From: Pollenia angustigena
Lineage: Eukaryota; Arthropoda; Insecta; Diptera; Polleniidae
Length of the DNA: 64,000 nt
Assembly (NCBI GenBank): GCA_930367215.1
Contig: OV884057.1
Location: forward strand, 109,579,284 to 109,643,283
Direction: 5' to 3'
The position numbers and the translations under genes were made by a program. Each line of letters opens with the position of its first letter. Position 1 is the first letter of the stretch. The notes beneath the pieces are model-generated. The model had not been told where the DNA came from. It searched no databases and was given only the letters and a program-made list of their open reading frames with translations. Positions 55,202 to 64,000 of this stretch are shown here, in pieces.

Positions 55202-56329
55202 TTATATGGCTTGCTTAAGCATCATGCCAAGCACTCTTAATTTGTCGAATTTATTCCGACATTTTTCTAATGCATCAACAGCATTAAAGAATATTTCCAA
55301 TAATCTCTCATTGGAAATATCGTCGTCATTGTTGCTGACGCAGGGTCTGCTTTGCGAAACTTCAGAATATAGTCTTCTATTTTGAGAGGTGGACTCACGA
55401 CGATCATTTTGTTGTTGCTGACTTGACAGTTGAGGAAACTCAGCATCATCATATACATAATTGTTTCTAGGTCTATTGAAATTAGATCTGGATCTGGATG
55501 TTATCCGAAAACGCATTTCCAAATAATCCTTACGGCATGGGCATTTAGGGTCGTCAGACCTATGGTTGACATTTCTCAGATTCTTTTTGCTGCAGTTGTA
55601 ACATTTGTAAACAATTCTGCCTTCTTGAGCGTTTTTGGCAAGGGAACATTCTGTCTGGTCGTGATTTCCCGCACAGACTGCACACACACTGCCTCTGTTA
55701 CAGTTGTTAGCTCCATGTCCGTACATAGAGCATTTTGCACATTGCGTGGGCCCTTTGTTTCCTTTCAGTGGTCTTCTCCAATAGACAGCGATATTACTGA
55801 AGTATTTTATTTTTATAACCTCACTTTTTGTAACTTCTTGTTTATTAAACTCAGCCAAATATATAGCGTCATCATCTGTCGTTTTTTTGGTTACAATTTC
55901 TTTAAGGCTTACCGGTCTTATGTTGTGTATTTTAGCAAATTCCTCCTTTAATAGCTCCGGATCCGTTTTTGGTAAACCAAATAATACCAGCTTAAAGTAC
56001 TTAGCGTCTTTCAACTTGTGGGTGTAAAAACTGAATTTCAGTTCACTCAGCTTTTTTAAAGCAGCTTCATAGAGGATCAATGTGTTACATATGACCTTTG
56101 TTCCAATTGACATGCGCTTAAACAAGTACTCCTCACCAAGTATTTGCCAAACTTGTGAAAAACTGTGGCACGAGTCCACCACGATAGGTGGAATTTTCTC
56201 CTTGACAATTCTAGTCTCTTCTTCTTCATCATTTGATAGCAAATGAAATCTGTTACTATTCCCAGGTTCAATCCTTTGCATCTTGAATTTTGGTCTATTC
56301 CCAAAATACTCTCGCTTCTGACTAGCCAT
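55202..56329 (-). CDS. Jockey-type ORF1, gag-like protein (element D)
   Basis: 375 codons, intact, ATG at 56329. Residues about 85-200 form the PRE_C2HC-like region (FSFYTHKLKDAKYFKLVLFG). Three zinc knuckles follow near 200-265: CAKCSMYGHGANNC, CAVCAGNHDQTEC and CYNCSKKN...HRSDDPKC. The tail is rich in Arg, Ser, Asn and Gln, then a helical C-terminus (ISNERLLEIFFNAVDALEKC). ORF1 proteins coat the element RNA and take it to the nucleus. This is the only intact non-LTR protein in the window. It ends 4 bases before the ORF2 ATG. Confidence 0.92.
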   Translation of the reverse strand: MASQKREYFGNRPKFKMQRIEPGNSNRFHLLSNDEEEETRIVKEKIPPIVVDSCHSFSQVWQILGEEYLFKRMSIGTKVICNTLILYEAALKKLSELKFSFYTHKLKDAKYFKLVLFGLPKTDPELLKEEFAKIHNIRPVSLKEIVTKKTTDDDAIYLAEFNKQEVTKSEVIKIKYFSNIAVYWRRPLKGNKGPTQCAKCSMYGHGANNCNRGSVCAVCAGNHDQTECSLAKNAQEGRIVYKCYNCSKKNLRNVNHRSDDPKCPCRKDYLEMRFRITSRSRSNFNRPRNNYVYDDAEFPQLSSQQQQNDRRESTSQNRRLYSEVSQSRPCVSNNDDDISNERLLEIFFNAVDALEKCRNKFDKLRVLGMMLKQAI

Positions 56330-56573
56330 AGTCAAAAAGAATTAAAGAAAAAATAAAATTTTCAAAAAATCACCCACGAGCAAAAATAACACGTTGTTTA
56401 CAACTCAAGGCAATGTTGCCAACGAAAATTTCGATGTCGTTATTGTTCATCTCATAAGAATCACTCATTAATTTCAAATAATCATAAGTTTTAAATAATT
56501 TGAAGGCAAATCATAATCAAGACAACATTTACCCAACCTTTTGATTCCAGATCCACACCAAAAAATAAATAAA

Positions 56574-56854
56574 AACGTATAGTCGGTTAAACCCAACTTT
56601 GTGATACCCTACACCACATTAGAAACTTAGTACCAAATTTTATCAAATAATCTCTAAATTGCGACCTGTACTTTGCGCACAAGGTTTACATGGACAGCAA
56701 GCCAGCCGGACAAACATCGTTAATTCGACTCTGAAAGTGATTCAGAGTTAATCGGTATACGTAAAGGTCGGCTAAGGATTAATATATTAAGATGTCACAG
56801 ACATTAGCACAAACGCATAGTACCCTCTCCATTATTGTGGTGGTGGTATAAATA
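56574..56854 (-). repeat. dispersed TATACCACCACC repeat in the right arm
   Basis: Inverted counterpart of 37449-37735 with a handful of differences. Confidence 0.75.
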
Positions 56855-56918
56855 TTGTATTGTTATGGTAAAAATATTTACCTAATTGATAAAATCGAAT
56901 TAATGGTTGGTTAATGTA

Positions 56919-59043
56919 CGCATTTATAATTAACTTTTTAACAACTAACTACAAGCTTACTATAAATAAATGCAGAAATTCCCCGAAATCAATGGGAGTG
57001 AATTCTGTGCGGCAATTTTTTTATATTTTCGTTTGTTTCTTGTCTTTGTTTTCTTTTGTTATTTCGAATTCGGATTTTTATTACTGTTTATTGTTTTGTA
57101 TATGCAAAATTTTGTGTGATAAGTGACGCCTGCCGATCAATTGCCTCAAATGGACAGATACGGACATTAAAAATGCCTCTAAGTTTATAAAAAAACGAAA
57201 AGTCTATGCAGAATGCATAAAAAACAGAAGTGGAAATACTTAAAATATTAACATAACTGAATTCAAAATAAAAAGAAATATATTAAAATAAAACAATTTT
57301 TAATAATTAAAAATAAAATCTTTTCCTTATTAAGCTTATGGTGTATTAACATAAAGTTAGCTAAAAGCTAACTACTACCTTACTAACTTTTAACTAACTA
57401 CTACCTAAATCATTTTAAGCTAACTACTAAGTAGCTAACTTTAAGTTAGTTGCAAAGTCATTCAGAGTCGGGCAATTGACTACTTCCTATGACATGCCAA
57501 TGTTAAAATAGTCAGTTGGCTCCATTAAAAATAATCCAGGCATCAACCACAGCTAGCTTAAACAAAGTTAACTTAAAGTTAGCTTCAAGTTAACTGAGTT
57601 GCTTGCAGGGTATCTATATATGTATCTATTTATGTATGTATAAAAAATTGTAACTTTACTAACTGACTGATTCACCATCAAACAGACTATGCGCCTAAAG
57701 CTAAAAAGTTGAAGCTTAGAGCAAAGGTTGTTCTCGCGAAATCGATCCCCTAAGACGGAATTTTCGGATTTTCTAATATTTAGGGAATAAAAAGGTTTAG
57801 GGTGGTACTATTTTAAAATTTCAGCCCTTTTGAGTAATCGGGTAAAACATGTATTTAAGACGCTTTTTGTCACTCCATCTGTCCTTTAAAGAATAAAAGC
57901 AGAAATAAAAATGTTTTCAAATTCGTAACTTATCTAACATAAAAATATAAATTTCAGTAATTTGAGCATTAAAGGGGTGAAAATCGTACCTTAATATTCT
58001 TGGCTCCTATTGCAATACATATTAAAATTTTATTTTTTAGCAAAAAACAATAAATATTAAATTTGTTTGTGTCTTTTTTAATTTAGGAGGTACATAGCTA
58101 GAGAACTTACGCGTTTTAACCCCTTAAAATTTATATAGATAAAGTAACAAAAAAGTTAAAAATACAGGTTTTACCCGTTTTCTTACTCTAAGTTCAATAT
58201 TTACGAAAATTAAAAAAGGTACATGTAAAAAAAACGAAAAAGTACCAAAAATATCCCTCTTACAGATTCTAATTCACTCAATCCCTTGCATGTTTAATTT
58301 TTTGTTTCTCAAATTAATACAAACAAATTTATAAATAATTCCTTCTTATAGATTTTCATCCGCTCAGTACATTGCATGTTTAGTTTTATTTTTCTAGGTC
58401 TAGTACAAAAAAGCACCAAAAAACTTATAAGTTTGCCTGCTGTAAAGGTAAGTATGAAGCAACGTATACCTTCAAAATTAGGTACTTTTAATTTAAAATT
58501 ACACATTTTTAATTTAAAAATATTACATTCTTGATTTAAAAGGGCTATATTCTTGTTTTAAAAACTATAATTTTTAATACAAAAATGGTATATTTTCTTT
58601 TAAAATTGATTTTCACTTTATAAAAATTGCAGTTTTTAAAATAAAATCGAAAACTTTTAAAACAAAAGAAAACCAGCTTGGCTCGATTTCACAGCTGTTT
58701 TATTTTAAAATAAGATTGTTTCTTTTTGATTTAAAATTTTTTTTTTTCTGTGTAGGAATGAAATTTAATTTTTCCTTTTTGATACTTTTTTCTCCCACAC
58801 CTAATAAGTATATGTCGGCGAATGCAGAAAATTGTTTTTTAAAAAAGTACAACAAATATGTACGATTTTCACCCCTTAAACTTGGTTGGTGTCTTCCACA
58901 AAAATGTTGTGTGAGAAGAATCAATGGCTGATCATACATTTGACCCCTCCAGAGGCGCCTTGAAAGTAGTTAGAACGAGGAGGGCAAATTTGTAAATCTT
59001 TATTTGAAGGGAAAGTACCATAAGGAGCAGAGGTAGAAGGTGA
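56919..59043. other. non-coding DNA with repeat fragments
   Basis: Contains a fragment of the CCCTGC-ended element (57355-57610), inverted units of the ~110-bp repeat seen at 50575 (58180-58420), and a possible small TA-flanked element at about 58503-58756 with end TTTTTTTTTTCTGTG. No gene recognised; the open frames here are low-complexity. Confidence 0.45.
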
Positions 59044-59209
59044 AGCTTCGTACAGAGGATGGTCAGATCTTACAATGTTGTCATTATAATTGGATAAAAA
59101 TGTCTTGCAACTGTGTGAACATTATAAGCACATTTTCATTTGGAAGATGTGTAAAATTAATTCAAAAAATTACAACATTGTAAGATCCGACCATCGTCTG
59201 TACGAAGCT
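59044..59209. mobile_element. 166-bp MITE, second copy of the AGCTTCGTACAG family
   Basis: Ends AGCTTCGTACAGAGGATGG and inverse CCATCGTCTGTACGAAGCT, as in 52303-52531. TTA follows on the right (59210-59212); the left has TGA, so the duplication has mutated or differed. Confidence 0.88.
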
Positions 59210-59495
59210 TTAGAATTTTCTACAAAAGTGCTGGGGATAAAAAATCAATTGGGGTAAAAGTTATAAAAAACCAAATTTTGTAGGGCAAGTCCCTTAAGAA
59301 GCAAAGATAGGGTATAAGTATGTTTTACAAAAATGTTTGGGAGGAAAAGTTAATGGGGGTCAGGTTTACATTTTACTACTCTATGTGCGACTCCGCGGCA
59401 GTTATTGGACATTTTATGAATTTTTTCACTTTTACCTTATACTTTGACCTCGATGAGGAGCCATTTACCCTCAACCAGACTCCCCTATTTGGCTG

Positions 59496-60612
59496 AAGTG
59501 CACTTTACGGGGCGTACGAAAAAAAAATATAAAAAATATGCCACCCGATCCAGAATTAAAAAAAAAATACCAAAATTAATATTTAAGGGGGCTGAGGCCC
59601 GTGGGGACCCCTGGGTCCAAAAAACCGCCCCGCCCACTAAATGGTATGTGTGGGTACTCAAATTAAAGGTAATTGTGCAACAAAAACAATAAAAATAATA
59701 ACATTTTCGGTCGGCGGCTCTTCTAGGGCCCTCTGGGGCAAAAAAAGTGCCCCCCATAACACTTATGTATATCTGTGTGGGTACTCAAATTAAAGGTAAT
59801 TTGCTCACGATTGCAAATATGTATTTTGTTTTTGTATTCGTTTAATATTTTCCTCTCTAGGTTAATTTATGTATCTTTTATATTCAGAGAAGTTTTAGTT
59901 AGCGAAGCCGGTCTTTGTTATACAATAGAGGAGAAAATCCTTGCGCCCGGCCGAAGGCCGGCTATACAGAGAAGCTTTAGTTAGCGAAGCCGGTCTTTGT
60001 TATACCATAGAGGAGAAAATCCTTGCGCCCGGCCGAAGGCCGGCTATACAGAAAAGCTTTAGTTAGCGAAGCCGGTCTTTGTTATACCATAGAGGAGAAA
60101 ATCCTTGCGCCCGGCCGAAGGCCGGCTATACAGAAAAGCTTTAGTTAGCGAAGCCGGTCTTTGTTATACCATAGAGGAAAAAATCTTTGCGCCCGGCCGA
60201 AGGCCGTCTATACAGAAAAGCTTTAGTTACAAAAAAATAAAAAAAGTCCCGCGATTTTTATAACAAATTGTTTGTCTACGTTGCTATCCCCTTAAACAAT
60301 ACAATCGTTAGCAAAATACCTTTCATTCGAGTACCCACACATAGTAATAAGGGTGCGAGGGGCAATATTTTAGCCCCCAGAGGGACCCAGAAGTCCCGCT
60401 CGACCTAAATTTTCTTAATTTCGTATTTTTTACACAATTACCTTTAATTTGAGTACCCACACATACCACTAAGTGGGCGGGCCGCTTTTTTTGATCCATG
60501 GGGTCCCAGGGGCCTCAGCCCCCTTAAATTTTAATTTTGATTTTTTTCTTTTTTTATTCCAGAGGGGGTCCAAATTTTTTTTTTTTTCGGGGCGTACGTA
60601 AAGTGCACTTTT
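59496..60612. mobile_element. 1.1-kb foldback-like element with internal 82-bp array
   Basis: The arms 59496-59810 and about 60300-60612 are inverted copies (AAGTGCACTTTACG at the ends; AAGGGGGCTGAGGCCC; GTGTGGGTACTCAAATTAAA twice in each arm). A 10-bp block next to the ends, GGGGCGTACG, is in the same orientation at both ends, so it has been flipped in one arm. The centre holds a tandem array. No coding homology; the ORFs at 59444-59984 and 60469-60690 are GC-rich artefacts. Confidence 0.8.
59881..60229. repeat. 82-bp tandem array, 4.2 units
   Basis: Units start at 59881, 59963, 60045, 60127 and 60209 (partial). Each has TAGTTAGCGAAGCCGGTC, ATAGAGGAGAAAATCCTTGC and a hairpin CCGGCC-GAA-GGCCGG. 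Units 2-4 are nearly identical. Confidence 0.97.
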
Positions 60613-62129
60613 GCCCCCTATTTTTTGCGACATGTATTTTTCCAAGCCTAACAAAATAAGAGGCGGTAGCACTTCAAAATCTTGATGCAAAAATGTTCAT
60701 ACATATATCACTTTGTCAAAGCTAGAATACATCACATAATTTTTTTTTTCATTTTTATCTATGGAACAAAGCACTGTGCGGCTCTTAAAAGCGTTTTTTG
60801 ATATAAAGATTAAAATTACGTTTAAGCAACACTTTTTCCACCCTAAAAAAATTTAAAACAGAGTTGGCTGCTCGTTCAAAAAAAAAAACAATTGCACGTT
60901 TTTCTCTTTCGTTGATAAAAACATAAGTTTATTTTTTTTTTATTAGTGAAAATAAATTTTAAAAAAACTACTAGTTCAACGTGTTTGTGTAGATACAAAA
61001 TATTGGATTAAATATACATAATACAATTTTTTATTCTTGTATAAAAATAACGCTAAATGCATAAATTTGTGTTCTTATTGTAGTTAGAAGAATAGCTGTG
61101 GCTCCTGAATCCTGCCAATTCTAATAATTAATCCTACAAAGTATTTAAGAAAGTTTAATTTGGAGTGTATTTTACAAATATCTTCCTTTAGAAAACGTGT
61201 TAATTGGATATATTTGGTAGGAATTCCAAAATCATTTCTTTCATTGAAAACTCATTCTTGCCGTTGTGATTGTGTGTCGGGTGCAAAATATTACCACTGG
61301 CTGTTTAATAAGGTCAGTTATCTATGTATACAGAAATATTGTCCGTATATGTCTAAACCATTCAATGAAGTTCAACTTAAACAAAAAATAACTAAAATTA
61401 GAACAGGACCTAATTTACAAATGAAAAAATATCGCTCATTTGCTGCAACAACATCATAAGTCGAAAATCGCATATTTTGACTTGGTATCGCCAATGTATA
61501 GTCAATATTTCTTATGAAGATTTGTAAACTCAACTCTTGAGAGACGAATGAAATTTTCTTTTTTCATTTATGTTGTGTAAAAAAAATTCCTTTTATGTAA
61601 AACTAATATTTTTAAGTTATGACGATGTTGCAGCAAATGAGCGATATGTATATATGTAAAGATGTACAACGTATGTATTTCAATGTCATTGCCGCGGCAC
61701 ATGTTCACGCATGTACATATGTATGTAGGTTTACTTTGTATTTTTGGTGTAGTGCATGAATAATAATGAAAATGCTTAATAAACATTGACCTGATTAGAA
61801 TTTCTTTAAGAACATATTTTACATCAATGCCTAATTTATTATTCTCATTTTGTTTGATTTATCAATTAAAAAAAAACTACCAGGGGTGTGCTGGAAATCG
61901 AAAAAGTAAAACGCAAGAATTTTAAACCAAATATATTTTATGACAAATATACAAAACATTTCTATATTAAACAGAATTTTACCACAAAAAAATTATAAAA
62001 ATTAGGTTAAAAGTGTATCAAAAACAACTTCCAAATTCTGGGTACTTTTTTTGGATTTTTATGAATTAAATTTATGAACAGCTAATAATTGCCTAAGAAC
62101 ACATTCCCTTCTATGAGAGGGGAGAATAG
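60613..62129. other. no recognised genes
   Basis: A 99-codon open frame at 61160-61459 has a Cys cluster (SCRCDCVSG) and a possible splice donor (AAGGTCAGT at 61311), but I do not recognise it. At 61881 CAGGGGTGTGCTGGAAATCG looks like a hAT-type end without a seen partner. The rest is AT-rich. Confidence 0.35.
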
Positions 62130-62345
62130 AAGAAGTATCATTTTTTGTTTTGTTTTTTTTTTGCCAAAGCAAAAGAATTATTTTTTTTTTTAATCTAGTT
62201 ACCATTCTTATGTAACTGCGAAAGAAGCGAAAGCGGAAGTCCTTCTCCGCAGTGCCAGAGTATGGAATGGATCGAGCAGGCCTTCTATATCCAAAAGAAG
62301 GAGGAAAGAGGACTTGTAGAAGGTATCCGTACCGACTGGGTTGGT
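62130..62345 (-). repeat. fragment of the CCCAGCGGG-ended element
   Basis: Matches the inverse of 35345-35490 (GAAAGCGGAAGTCCTTCTCC, GGAATGGATCGAGCAGGCC) and, at 62145-62175, the T/A-rich CAAAGCAAAAGAATT block of the right half. Confidence 0.55.
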
Positions 62346-62447
62346 ATAATTTGAAAGCATCTGAATATATCTTTCTAGATTTACAAAATTTATTTTAACA
62401 TTTCTGCTGAAATGTAGCTTAAGGGTTAAAAAAGCAAACAACTATTC

Positions 62448-62605
62448 CTCCCATTAAGTGGTATGTGTGGGTACTCAATTTAAAGAAAATAGCAAGTGTT
62501 TGTTATATAATAGAGGAGAACATCCTTACGCCCGCCCGAAGGCCGGATATGCAGAGGAGATTTAGTTAGCGAAGCCAGAGTTTTTGATACCATAGAGGAA
62601 GAATT
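62448..62605. repeat. diverged piece of the foldback element with one 82-bp unit
   Basis: AGTGGTATGTGTGGGTACTC, then ATAGAGGAGAACATCCTTAC, GCCCGAAGGCCGGATATG and TTTAGTTAGCGAAGCC follow the same order as in 59640-60045. Confidence 0.7.
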
Positions 62606-62954
62606 CTTAAGGGCTCCATAGCTCGAAAACTATCCCAACAGACCATTTCACAAGCAAAATGAAAATGAGTTGTAGAATAAGCATATCATAAGAGATTTCC
62701 TACAGCCTGACAATAAATATGATTGCAAATGACTTATTTTCGCTAAAGTTTTGTAAGTTTGTTTAAGAATGATGTCCCGTTATTTGACGCGTGCCTAAAT
62801 TTTCTATTATTGGTTAAACTTTTCTGTCTTTGTGTTTTGTTCGAAGACTGAAGTGTTTTAAAGTGTTTTATTTTATTTATTTATTTATTTATCCATTTGT
62901 AATACATGTAGCCATTTGGCCAATAACAATTATATTACAAGTATTTATTATATA

Positions 62955-63808
62955 TTTTATTATATATGAGATTTATTATATATGAGATAAATTCTTTAGT
63001 TTCAAAGGTAAATTTTTTGTTGCGAAAATTGTATAACTTAAATCTATTTCTTACTTTACATATTAAGGAGAAAATAGTGCATGCACTTCTAATGCCTCAA
63101 TTTTTATATTGTTTGGAAATTTTTTCTGGAACATGTGGTTATATAATGAAAAAAGTTCGATTGGCATTTAATAGAGTAGTAAGATTTTTGTACTGTGTTG
63201 GATCTCATCAACATATAACCTCGTATGTAGTTAAATTTTTGGGATGTACATTTTGTGATTTGGTAAACATAAGAAGTTTATTGCTTTTGCACAAGGTTTT
63301 TAAAATGCAGTCACCAATATTCTTAGTTAAATTTTTTAGGTTCAGTAAATCTACTAGAAATAGACAGATAATGTTTCCAAAGATAACGCCAATTATGGAA
63401 CGGTCATACCAAGTAAGAATAGCGCGTGTGTACAATAAATTACCTAACTCATTAAAGAGTTTTGGATGCACTGAGGTCACATATAGAAAAAGACTTATAC
63501 AAAATATTCAGGATAATAGGACAGTTATGATAGTTTGATAACTTCTAATTTAAGGTCCTAGTTAAGATTTTGTTTTATTTGGGATTTGAATTTGAAAAAA
63601 AAAAAAAAAAAAAAAAAAACAGTTATATGTATGTTATATAAGATTAATTTATTTTTATTAATATGGTTTATAAATTGTTTTTATATTTTTAATATGTACA
63701 TATTTCACATTTTTATTATATAAATTTTTTTTGAGTAGAAGTTTGTAACCGGCTAAGGCCAAAAGGCTAGGTTATTGAAAATGAAGAAATAAAGAAAGAA
63801 AGAAAGAA
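62955..63808 (+). mobile_element. non-LTR retrotransposon 3' fragment with (GAAA)n tail
   Basis: RT C-terminal coding, a 3' UTR with an A-run at 63595-63619, ending in AAATAAAGAAAGAAAGAAAG at about 63786-63810. A (TTTA)n run at 62868-62892 just before it may be the tail of another, oppositely oriented element. Confidence 0.6.
62966..63538 (+). pseudogene. reverse transcriptase C-terminal domain
   Basis: 190 codons. It matches the same segment as 9765-10612: LLMPQFLYCLEIFSGTCG, FNRVVRFLYCVGSHQHIT, NIRSLLLLHKVF and VRIARVYNKLPNSLKSFG. The polymerase motifs upstream are missing, so this is a 5'-truncated copy. It differs enough from 9765-10612 to be another element of the same broad group. Confidence 0.7.
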
Positions 63809-63809
63809 A

Positions 63810-64000
63810 GATCATCCTTCCATACTAACATCCTAACGACTCCCACAAACATGTGTTCAATAAAAAGAATAAAAATAATATAATATTTAATAACCCTTAT
63901 TATCAACATAAAGTCAATTATTGTCAAATGAAGAAAGAAAATCAAGAAGTTTGCACTTAAAAGTTGCTACCGACATTGTAAAAGAACGCAAATTTCTTGG
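63810..64000. other. no recognised feature
   Basis: Short AT-rich end of the window; nothing coding seen. Confidence 0.4.

Larger units (their letters stand above)
52042..56423 (-). mobile_element. Jockey-clade non-LTR element D, near full length
   Basis: Flanked by the 13-bp duplication GAAAATTTCGATG (52029-52041 and 56424-56436); the left arm carries the empty site at 37871-37883. The poly(A) tail is the T-run from 52042. It has a 5' UTR, ORF1 (55202-56329) and ORF2 (52532-55197) separated by 4 bases. Distinct from family A/B/C. Lesions: one stop and one frameshift in ORF2 and a MITE near its end. Confidence 0.95.
47640..56918 (-). repeat. right arm of the inverted duplication, interrupted by three insertions
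   Basis: Equals the inverse of 37383-38702 once 47671-47786, 47836-51581 and 52042-56423 and their duplications are removed. Outer edge ...GGTTGGTTAATGTA at 56918. Confidence 0.92.

Noticed and set aside
59444..59984. ORFs in the foldback element arms
   Set aside because: They arise from GC-rich inverted arms and are mirrored on the other strand; no protein homology.
61160..61459. 99-codon ORF with a Cys cluster, possible host exon
   Set aside because: No recognised domain, no clear partner exon, and surrounding DNA is repeat-rich; chance ORF not excluded.
62868..62892. (TTTA)n run as a functional element
   Set aside because: Simple microsatellite, likely a retrotransposon tail.

Overview
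The window looks like intergenic or heterochromatic DNA from a higher fly (Diptera; a schizophoran, perhaps calyptrate, is my guess). It is AT-rich and packed with insect-type transposable elements: Jockey-clade and another non-LTR retrotransposon, BEL/Pao and Ty3/gypsy LTR elements, hAT and piggyBac transposase relics, and many short inverted-repeat (MITE/foldback) elements. I found no convincing host gene, rRNA, CRISPR array or true tRNA gene. Almost every long reading frame is a transposon protein or a piece of one, and nearly all are broken.

Layout. 1-2250: 3' part of an LTR retrotransposon with an unusually GC-rich unknown ORF, a purine tract and one LTR, inserted into a Jockey element. 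2251-7525: two Jockey copies of one family (A and B, minus strand); B sits inside a pair of 103-bp inverted repeats. 7526-11100: no gene in the first part, then dispersed repeats that begin TATACCCTTCACC and are split by a non-LTR reverse-transcriptase fragment. 11210-17926: complete BEL/Pao element (minus strand) with a GATCA target duplication and a 440-bp MITE in one LTR. 18900-25276: Ty3/gypsy element (minus) with two MITEs, a short tandem duplication and a deleted RT active site. 25277-28853: inverted-repeat elements and a piggyBac fossil. 28854-29560: a dispersed repeat with an internal ~120-bp tandem array. 29607-32753: Jockey copy C (same family as A and B), then an 830-bp palindrome. 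34661-36308: two inverted-repeat elements, the first hosting a tRNA-like SINE. 37197-37425: hAT dimerisation-domain relic.

37383-56918 is one large structure. A 1.32-kb sequence occurs as two inverted arms (37383-38702 and 47640-56918) around about 9 kb that holds two related hAT transposase pseudogenes. The right arm has been interrupted by three later insertions: a 116-bp MITE (TTA duplication), a 3746-bp non-coding inverted-repeat element (TAA duplication) and a 4382-bp nearly complete Jockey-clade element with a 13-bp duplication. The left arm preserves the empty site for all three, so their exact ends and relative order can be read directly.

56919-64000: more MITEs, a 1.1-kb foldback-like element with an 82-bp tandem array, and the 3' end of a further non-LTR element.

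How the parts relate: there is no pathway here. The order comes from nesting: LTR element into Jockey A, Jockey B into an inverted-repeat element, MITEs into gypsy, BEL and hAT, and three elements into one arm of an inverted duplication. In several cases the interrupted reading frame or an empty paralogous site fixes the target-site duplication to the base.
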